Below are positions 59,901-64,000 of a stretch of DNA of 64,000 nt, piece after piece (position 1 is the stretch's first letter; every line of letters starts with the position of its first letter). A program made the position numbers and the translations under genes. Below the pieces are notes generated by a model. It searched no databases, was not told the DNA's origin, and worked only from the letters and a program-made list of their open reading frames with translations. Source of the stretch: Paraglaciecola arctica (GTDB taxonomy: Bacteria > Pseudomonadota > Gammaproteobacteria > Enterobacterales > Alteromonadaceae); assembly GCF_018861065.1 (NCBI RefSeq), contig NZ_JAHKQO010000001.1:18729-82728 (forward strand), written 5' to 3'.

Positions 59901-60776
59901 TTGCCGCAAGAGGTAGCAGAGCAACACAGTCCATTTAGTTTTGAACGCGGCGCCAATGCGGGGTCGTTTTTACATGGCGTGTTAGAACACATCGATTTAC
60001 AAAAGCCACGGCAATTAAGTGAAATCATCACGCAACAATCGACTTGGTTTGGAATTGACGAACAGTGGCACGGTTGTCTCGAAACCTGGCTAACCGATGT
60101 ATTAGCTTCGCCGTTTCGCGACCCAGCACTGTCACAGAACAATACCCTCGGAGCGGTGGACTCAACCTCCTCAAACGCGCCATTGGCTCTGGACCAGTTA
60201 TCGCCTCAGCAAATAAAAGTGGAAATGGAATTTCACATGCCATTACATCAAGTAAAGGTTAGCGACTTTAATCACATCATTAATCAGTATTTTAAACAAT
60301 ATTCGCGAGACTATCAGTTCGAACAACTTAACGGCATGATTAAAGGTTTTATCGACCTAATGTTCGAATTTGACGGCAAGTATTATGTGGCAGACTACAA
60401 GTCTAACCATTTAGGCGATAGTTATGACGATTATCACCAGTCGGCTATGGAATTGGCCATGACAGATCACGATTACCACTTACAAGCCATTTTATATACT
60501 CTGGCGTTACATCGTTGGTTGAAATATAAGTTAAGTCATTACGACTATTCGACTCACATTGGAGGCGCTTATTATTTGTTTATTCGCGGCATGACCCAAT
60601 CAATACCAGGTAATGGTGTGTATTTTGTATTACCAGAACAAGCAATGATCGAAGAATTAGATGACTTGTTTGCAGGCAAACCACCGATAAAGGGTGAAAC
60701 CAAAGGCTTTCAGTCAAGTGAGGAGCGCCATCCTAATAAAGCGCCTCAGACTCAGCAACAAATGGATTTATGGTAA
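56901..60776 (+). CDS. recB: Exodeoxyribonuclease V subunit beta (RecB)
   Basis: The 3'-5' helicase and only nuclease subunit of RecBCD, 1291 residues. Walker A is ASAGTGKT around residues 44-51. Helicase motifs DEFQDTDPVQFEVF, GDPKQAIYAFRGADIFTY and HSSKGLEFNLVF follow. The C-terminal nuclease has the metal-binding core GFIDLMFEFDGKYYVADYKS, with Asp1165 and Lys1167 in DYK. It is longer than E. coli RecB (about 1180), partly through Gln-rich linkers. It overlaps recC by four bases and precedes recD by six, and no ptrA gene lies in the operon. Confidence 0.97.
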   Translation: MSQLFDNDANENPMSNKINPISSPQMQPLDTLTFPLYGASLIEASAGTGKTYTIVNLYIRLLLGHGCKPLGVEQILVVTFTNAATGELKERIRQRLRQAYLAFFAKTSDDPFIQQLIQQSNNITLDCQRLALASKQMDEAAVYTIHGFCHKALTEHAFESGAMYEQSFILDESEWLQMASEDYWRKHVVTLPQQTLELLLKLWPTPSAMLKDIGSLLSQHAKPFETQDIGAAIANVERYAKQVTLTKNWWLSNDVAQQLSKANLNGRAKLAKQSTLQDMQVFCQSDSLQIDFDKTGWLLYGPEQIQKAAKKGSEDLSHLDFSQFEELQRQLVNCQDYLVLAFSQHAMSVVSANLESHKQRLHLLSPDDLLAGLQQALSVQAGNQKIQQGRQQPGSLAATIRKNFPAALIDEFQDTDPVQFEVFQGIYGVSEEGANSESYPISPIEQQSPCWIMIGDPKQAIYAFRGADIFTYIKAKEWVASDRHFTLATNYRSAPKLVNAINQLFQSSSKGFLFERSIPFYPVEAGRDFAGLTVQGKVIESLDFQHLCSEQNLPISANDASSQLAIATANQIAQWLHLAKSNQAQIEGRAITAGDCCVLVRNRNEAQVIKSALAGVNVASVFLARKSVFATQIAVDVFRLLKALSQPTDERLLKAALMSELFTFTAQQLDDLFNNESSWQDVLEQRYYWHQTWQKQGVIKAINQVLQYFDVEQGLIKHQADGLRRVTDLRHLTELLQQQSLQLVGEAQLIHWFESCLLEPDHNSDSQQMRLESDANLVQIITLHSSKGLEFNLVFIPFASSYKTAQQALYHNDQQQLEVDFLQKEQNLEKADFERLAEDIRLFYVAVTRAVYYCSIGVWNVQLGKSKKVSGFGLSALGCLLLSAKTEAGQSEQADPQQSITDHHIAQRIQALADHCDMSYRAFTQVQLFQSEENTYTTSIQPIELKTLTLAKPVDRAWRLTSYSAISSQQVHLDMPAPGQDEGQDTSLLTTVQEEELVPQLPQEVAEQHSPFSFERGANAGSFLHGVLEHIDLQKPRQLSEIITQQSTWFGIDEQWHGCLETWLTDVLASPFRDPALSQNNTLGAVDSTSSNAPLALDQLSPQQIKVEMEFHMPLHQVKVSDFNHIINQYFKQYSRDYQFEQLNGMIKGFIDLMFEFDGKYYVADYKSNHLGDSYDDYHQSAMELAMTDHDYHLQAILYTLALHRWLKYKLSHYDYSTHIGGAYYLFIRGMTQSIPGNGVYFVLPEQAMIEELDDLFAGKPPIKGETKGFQSSEERHPNKAPQTQQQMDLW

Positions 60777-60782
60777 TAAGCA

Positions 60783-62783
60783 ATGTTAATGCAAACCCTA
60801 ACTAACCCAGCACTAAAAAACGCGCTACAACAATTGCTAAAAATGGCAAAAATTCGAGCGATTGACCTCGCTTTTGCAGATTTCATCTACGGTGAAGAAG
60901 CAGCATTAGCCGCGCCAGAACGAGATTGTTTAACCATACTCGCAGCATACGTTAGTGCCCAATCGGGAGCGCAACACACCTGTATTGACTTAAAAGCGAT
61001 AGGTCAGCCGTTTTTAGGTATTTATGTCTTTCCTGAATTAAAAATGATGGAAAACAGCATCGAAAAGTCGCAATCATACGTGAACGTGGCCACAAATTTG
61101 GTGAAGTTAGATAAACAACAAGTTAAACCGCTGATAATACAAAACGGTAAGTTGTATTTGCAGCGATATTGGCAGTACGAGTCGCAATTGGCGGCTATTA
61201 TTCGCGAAAAGTCGGCAAAAAGAATCGAATTAGAACTACCTAAAGCGCAACAATTATTACTTAGTTTGTTTGATACCCCTAAAAAACACCAGGAAATTGT
61301 AAACCAAACCCCCTCACTTGATTGGCAGAAAATAGCAGTGTGTATAGCTGCCAGCCAATCTCTGAGCTTTATTACAGGCGGGCCGGGTACGGGTAAAACG
61401 ACCACAGTGACTAAACTGTTAGCCTTATTACAAGGTTTAGCGACGGCTCAGGGCAGTGCTGTTAAAACAAAGAGTCTTAACATTCAACTTGTGGCCCCGA
61501 CGGGGAAAGCGGCAGCTAGATTGACCGAGTCGATTAGTGCAGCAAAACTCAAATTACCCCCCGCGTTGCAAATAAACCTACCAGAACAATGCCAAACTAT
61601 TCACAGATTATTAGGCGCTAGGCCGCAAAGTCCTTATTTTAAAGCCAATGCGAATCATCCCTTACATTTAGATGTTTTAGTGTTAGACGAAGCCTCAATG
61701 GTCGATTTGCCCCTTATGGCTAAATTATTCGAGGCATTACCAAACCATGCCCAAGTCATATTGTTAGGCGATCAAGATCAACTGGCATCGGTCGAAACCG
61801 GGAGTGTGTTATCTGACATTTGTGCCGCTAGTTTTCACATTGATAATGAAGAGGCAACACTAGGCAAATACAGTGAAATGATGCAGCAGCAACTGTCAAA
61901 TTTAATCTCTGTTGCCCCATTATCTAGCACAGAAACCACCATTGCCGATGCTAAGCAACACAGTGTTATTCGCGATAATGTTGTGAAACTAGTTAAAAGC
62001 CACAGATTTAAAGATAACAGTGGTATCGGTCAATTGGCCAAAACCATCAAAGCAGGGCAGGTTGCACAGTGCTTTGAGTTACTCAATAACGAAATGTTAA
62101 CTGATATTCACTGGTATCAACCCACACAAACTACGCAACAAACAGTCGCTAACGAAGTACTCAAAGAGTTGATTGTTAACTTGTTACCTATTTATCAACA
62201 ATACACTCAAGCTGTACATCAAGGTGAAATTAAACAGGCATTTAATTATTTAAATCAACAACAAGTGTTATGTGCACAAAAGAGCGGGTTTTGGGGGGTA
62301 AATCAGTTAAATGCGTTGATTGAGAACGATCTCCATAAACAAGGATTGATTGATAACAGTAGAGATTTCTACATCGGGCGTCCGGTTATGTTGTCAAAAA
62401 ATGATCATCAACTTAAGTTATTTAATGGTGACATAGGCATAGTGATGCCAGACCCTGACAATTCGGCTTTAACTAAAGTGTGGTTTGTGACACCCGAAGG
62501 TGACGTGCGTGGGTTATTGCCTAGCCGCTTACCTAGTTTGGAAACCTTATACGCCATGACTATTCATAAAAGCCAAGGGTCCGAGTTTGAAGCGGTGTAT
62601 TTATGTTTGCCACCTATTACCGCTAACAATCAAGGGCGTGGGCTTAATAGAGAGTTGGTTTACACGGGGTTGACTCGGGCTAAAAAATTGTTTTCGCTTT
62701 ACGGTGAGAGTAAGGCACTAAGTTTGAGTGTGGGGCAGCAGTGTCTGCGGGGCAGTGGATTGGCCGAAAGGTTGTTGGAGTGA
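60783..62783 (+). CDS. recD: Exodeoxyribonuclease V subunit alpha (RecD)
   Basis: The 5'-3' helicase subunit of RecBCD, 666 residues. Walker A is GGPGTGKT at 199-206, and later motifs are VAPTGKAAARL, LDEASMVDLPLM, LLGDQDQLASVETGSVL, MTIHKSQGSEFE and YTGLTRAK. It completes the recC-recB-recD operon and ends 20 bases before the convergent integron integrase stop. Confidence 0.97.
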   Translation: MLMQTLTNPALKNALQQLLKMAKIRAIDLAFADFIYGEEAALAAPERDCLTILAAYVSAQSGAQHTCIDLKAIGQPFLGIYVFPELKMMENSIEKSQSYVNVATNLVKLDKQQVKPLIIQNGKLYLQRYWQYESQLAAIIREKSAKRIELELPKAQQLLLSLFDTPKKHQEIVNQTPSLDWQKIAVCIAASQSLSFITGGPGTGKTTTVTKLLALLQGLATAQGSAVKTKSLNIQLVAPTGKAAARLTESISAAKLKLPPALQINLPEQCQTIHRLLGARPQSPYFKANANHPLHLDVLVLDEASMVDLPLMAKLFEALPNHAQVILLGDQDQLASVETGSVLSDICAASFHIDNEEATLGKYSEMMQQQLSNLISVAPLSSTETTIADAKQHSVIRDNVVKLVKSHRFKDNSGIGQLAKTIKAGQVAQCFELLNNEMLTDIHWYQPTQTTQQTVANEVLKELIVNLLPIYQQYTQAVHQGEIKQAFNYLNQQQVLCAQKSGFWGVNQLNALIENDLHKQGLIDNSRDFYIGRPVMLSKNDHQLKLFNGDIGIVMPDPDNSALTKVWFVTPEGDVRGLLPSRLPSLETLYAMTIHKSQGSEFEAVYLCLPPITANNQGRGLNRELVYTGLTRAKKLFSLYGESKALSLSVGQQCLRGSGLAERLLE

Positions 62784-62803
62784 AGGTTTCAGGAAAAATG
62801 GGG

Positions 62804-63775
62804 TTATAACCTAGATAAAGGACTTACTACTGAATTTCCACCGCGTTGCAAAATATGAGTATAGATTTGGGTGGTGCGTAAGTCGGCGTGGCCTAGTTGG
62901 TCTTGCACTGTGCGAATGTCTGCGCCTGATTGTAAAAGGTGAGTAGCGAAGGAATGACGTAAGGTGTGCGGCGTGACTATTTTGTCAATTTGCGCTTTAC
63001 GTGCAGCATCTCGAACAGCTCTTTGTACACTTGATTCGTCAATGTGATGACGACGCATTAGTTTACTTTCAGGATCTTTCGATAATCGAGCGGATGGAAA
63101 AAGATACTGCCAACCGATATTTTTGTTCGCCGATTGGTTTTTTATTCTGTAACGATGAGGTAACCAGACTCCTGCAAACTCTGGGTTAAGTATGTCAGCT
63201 TCTAGGTAATGTCTTACCAGTGATATTTGTTGCCTAAGTGTAGGAATTAGATTATCAGCTAAAGTGACAACTCGATGTTTACCGCCTTTACCGAACCAGA
63301 CTTTGATTGATTTAAAATCAAAATCGATATCTTGAACTCTTAACCTTACACATTCCATCAAACGCAAACCGCTGCCATATAAAATCGAAGCTGCAAGCTT
63401 TTGACGCGCATTAATCACTGCAAAAAAACGACGAGTTTCATCAATTGTTAAAACTACAGGCAGTTTCTGTTGCCTATTACTTTTAACAAAGTTCAATTTT
63501 AAGGTCAGTGGCCGCTTTATGATATCTCGGTATAAAAATACCAATGCGTTTAATGCTGAAGATTGAGTATTGGCGGCGCAATCTTGATTGAGCACTAAAT
63601 GGGATAAAAATGCTTCTACTTCGTTGTCATGTAAATAGGATGGGTGTTGTTTATTATGAAAAAGAATAAAACTGCGGACCCACTTTATATAAGTTTCTAT
63701 TGTGCGTTTGGCATAACGCTTTTTATACATTTCTTCGGCGAACATAGTTAAAAAAGGTGAGGGTGAATTAGGCAT
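62804..63775 (-). CDS. intI: Integron integrase (chromosomal IntI-type tyrosine recombinase)
   Basis: Tyrosine recombinase of 323 residues that excises and integrates gene cassettes between attI and attC sites. Catalytic residues are Arg138 (GSGLRLMEC), His270 and Arg273 (HTLRHSFATH), His296 (LGHADLRTT) and Tyr305. The insertion that separates IntI from XerC/D is present at residues 205-245: LPHRYR-x-K, then NIGWQYLFPS, LSKDPES and RRHHIDES, which recognises flipped-out bases of folded attC DNA. The C-terminus has the typical RGGNSVVSPLSRL. AAGG lies eight bases upstream of the ATG at 63775. It is transcribed leftward, so attI and cassettes are expected to its right, beyond about 63.8 kb. Confidence 0.93.
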   Translation of the reverse strand: MPNSPSPFLTMFAEEMYKKRYAKRTIETYIKWVRSFILFHNKQHPSYLHDNEVEAFLSHLVLNQDCAANTQSSALNALVFLYRDIIKRPLTLKLNFVKSNRQQKLPVVLTIDETRRFFAVINARQKLAASILYGSGLRLMECVRLRVQDIDFDFKSIKVWFGKGGKHRVVTLADNLIPTLRQQISLVRHYLEADILNPEFAGVWLPHRYRIKNQSANKNIGWQYLFPSARLSKDPESKLMRRHHIDESSVQRAVRDAARKAQIDKIVTPHTLRHSFATHLLQSGADIRTVQDQLGHADLRTTQIYTHILQRGGNSVVSPLSRL

Positions 63776-63794
63776 AAATCGTACCTTATCTTAT

Positions 63795-63810
63795 ATGTAT
63801 ATTTATACAG
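63795..63810 (-). promoter_or_regulatory. LexA-like SOS box upstream of integron integrase
   Basis: Read on the minus strand, the sequence is CTGT-ATAAATAT-ACAT, 15 of 16 positions matching the CTGT-N8-ACAG LexA consensus with the expected AT-rich centre. It lies 20 bases upstream of the intI start and overlaps the last base of the predicted -10 element. SOS control of integron integrases through LexA is established in several systems; here it is inferred from the site. Confidence 0.65.
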
Positions 63811-63838
63811 TTATAGTTGTTATCACCCATAACAGCAA
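63810..63838 (-). promoter_or_regulatory. Promoter of integron integrase
   Basis: On the minus strand TTGCTG (63838-63833) is followed by a 17-base spacer and TATAAC (63815-63810). The spacer contains the inverted repeat TGTTAT-CACCC-ATAACA at 63818-63834, which could be a regulator or integrase contact site. Confidence 0.6.
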
Positions 63839-63949
63839 GTTCTTGGCAAAATGTCGGATATCAACAAAAGTGTTAATAGAAATCGAAAAGAAAACTTACC
63901 TATACAAAGACATAGGAAACATGTTAAAAATCACGAATGTATATATGCG

Positions 63950-63981
63950 ACAAAATGCCGTGTTTAAACATCTCATTTTGT
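63950..63981. repeat. Nested palindrome near the window edge
   Basis: ACAAAATG (63950-63957) and CATTTTGT (63974-63981) are exact inverted arms around the perfect palindrome TGTTTAAACA (63961-63970), separated by three bases on each side. It lies about 175 bases from the intI start, where attI or the first cassette would be expected. It does not show the RYYYAAC/GTTRRRY boxes of a canonical attC. Confidence 0.45.
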
Positions 63982-64000
63982 AAGAGATTAATATTGTTGA

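Noticed and set aside
63795..63983. 62-codon frame to the right of intI
   Set aside because: Its start lies inside the LexA-like box and promoter of intI, it has no ribosome site, and its composition is not protein-like. It may merely cross attI.
63776..64000. attC or attI site
   Set aside because: I looked for RYYYAAC/GTTRRRY pairs that fold together and found none complete in the remaining 225 bases, so none is annotated.

Overview
This AT-rich, gene-dense window most likely comes from the chromosome of a marine gammaproteobacterium of the Alteromonadales, probably the Glaciecola/Paraglaciecola/Alteromonas group. The pointers are three large TonB-dependent receptors, the Gly-Cys-Leu tRNA cluster behind uvrY-uvrC-pgsA (the Escherichia coli order), the comEC-msbA-lpxK-ycaR-kdsB block, a recC-recB-recD operon and a chromosomal-type integron integrase. 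This placement rests on gene content, not on a database search.

Layout. 1-10.9 kb: an Oar-like TonB receptor faces a four-gene operon that looks like a complete peptidoglycan-amino-sugar scavenging route. It encodes a lipoprotein joining an AmiD-type amidase to a beta-lactamase-fold hydrolase, a sodium:solute symporter, a fusion of a BadF/BadG-type sugar kinase with MurQ etherase, and a NamZ (DUF1343) exo-muramidase. 11.2-15.2 kb: a small Lar-like protein, uvrY, uvrC, pgsA and three tRNAs. 15.6-23.3 kb: single-gene units (phytase/esterase-like lipoprotein, HD-GYP protein, periplasmic binding protein, katG, and a lipoprotein made of two copies of a DUF6174-META unit). 23.4-28.3 kb: TetR regulator and a two-gene RND efflux operon with a palindrome in its promoter. 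28.5-32.4 kb: GAF-GGDEF protein, exported Gfo/Idh/MocA protein, tandem GST-N/glutaredoxin-fold protein. 32.5-38.4 kb: two TonB receptors, a gene-poor stretch and a DUF1801 gene with an in-frame UGA. 38.4-40.8 kb: LysR, CPBP protease and a DUF2062 gene that appears to lack a standard start codon.

40.9-49.0 kb: comEC, msbA, lpxK, ycaR, kdsB, an SDR and ycaQ, joining lipid A/KDO supply to an envelope transporter. 49.0-53.3 kb: glutaredoxin, S4 protein, a Pmp3-like membrane peptide, TauE-like permease, CbiM-like membrane protein, xthA and ppk2. 53.4-62.8 kb: recC-recB-recD. 62.8-64.0 kb: an integron integrase transcribed toward recD. Its promoter carries a near-consensus LexA box, and the window ends where attI and any cassette array should begin.

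Most notable: the PTS-independent MurNAc route with two unusual fusions, the SOS-type integron integrase at the window edge, the tandem-duplicated META lipoprotein, the interrupted DUF1801 gene, the apparent AUU/CUG start of the DUF2062 gene, and a perfect 16-bp inverted repeat downstream of katG.
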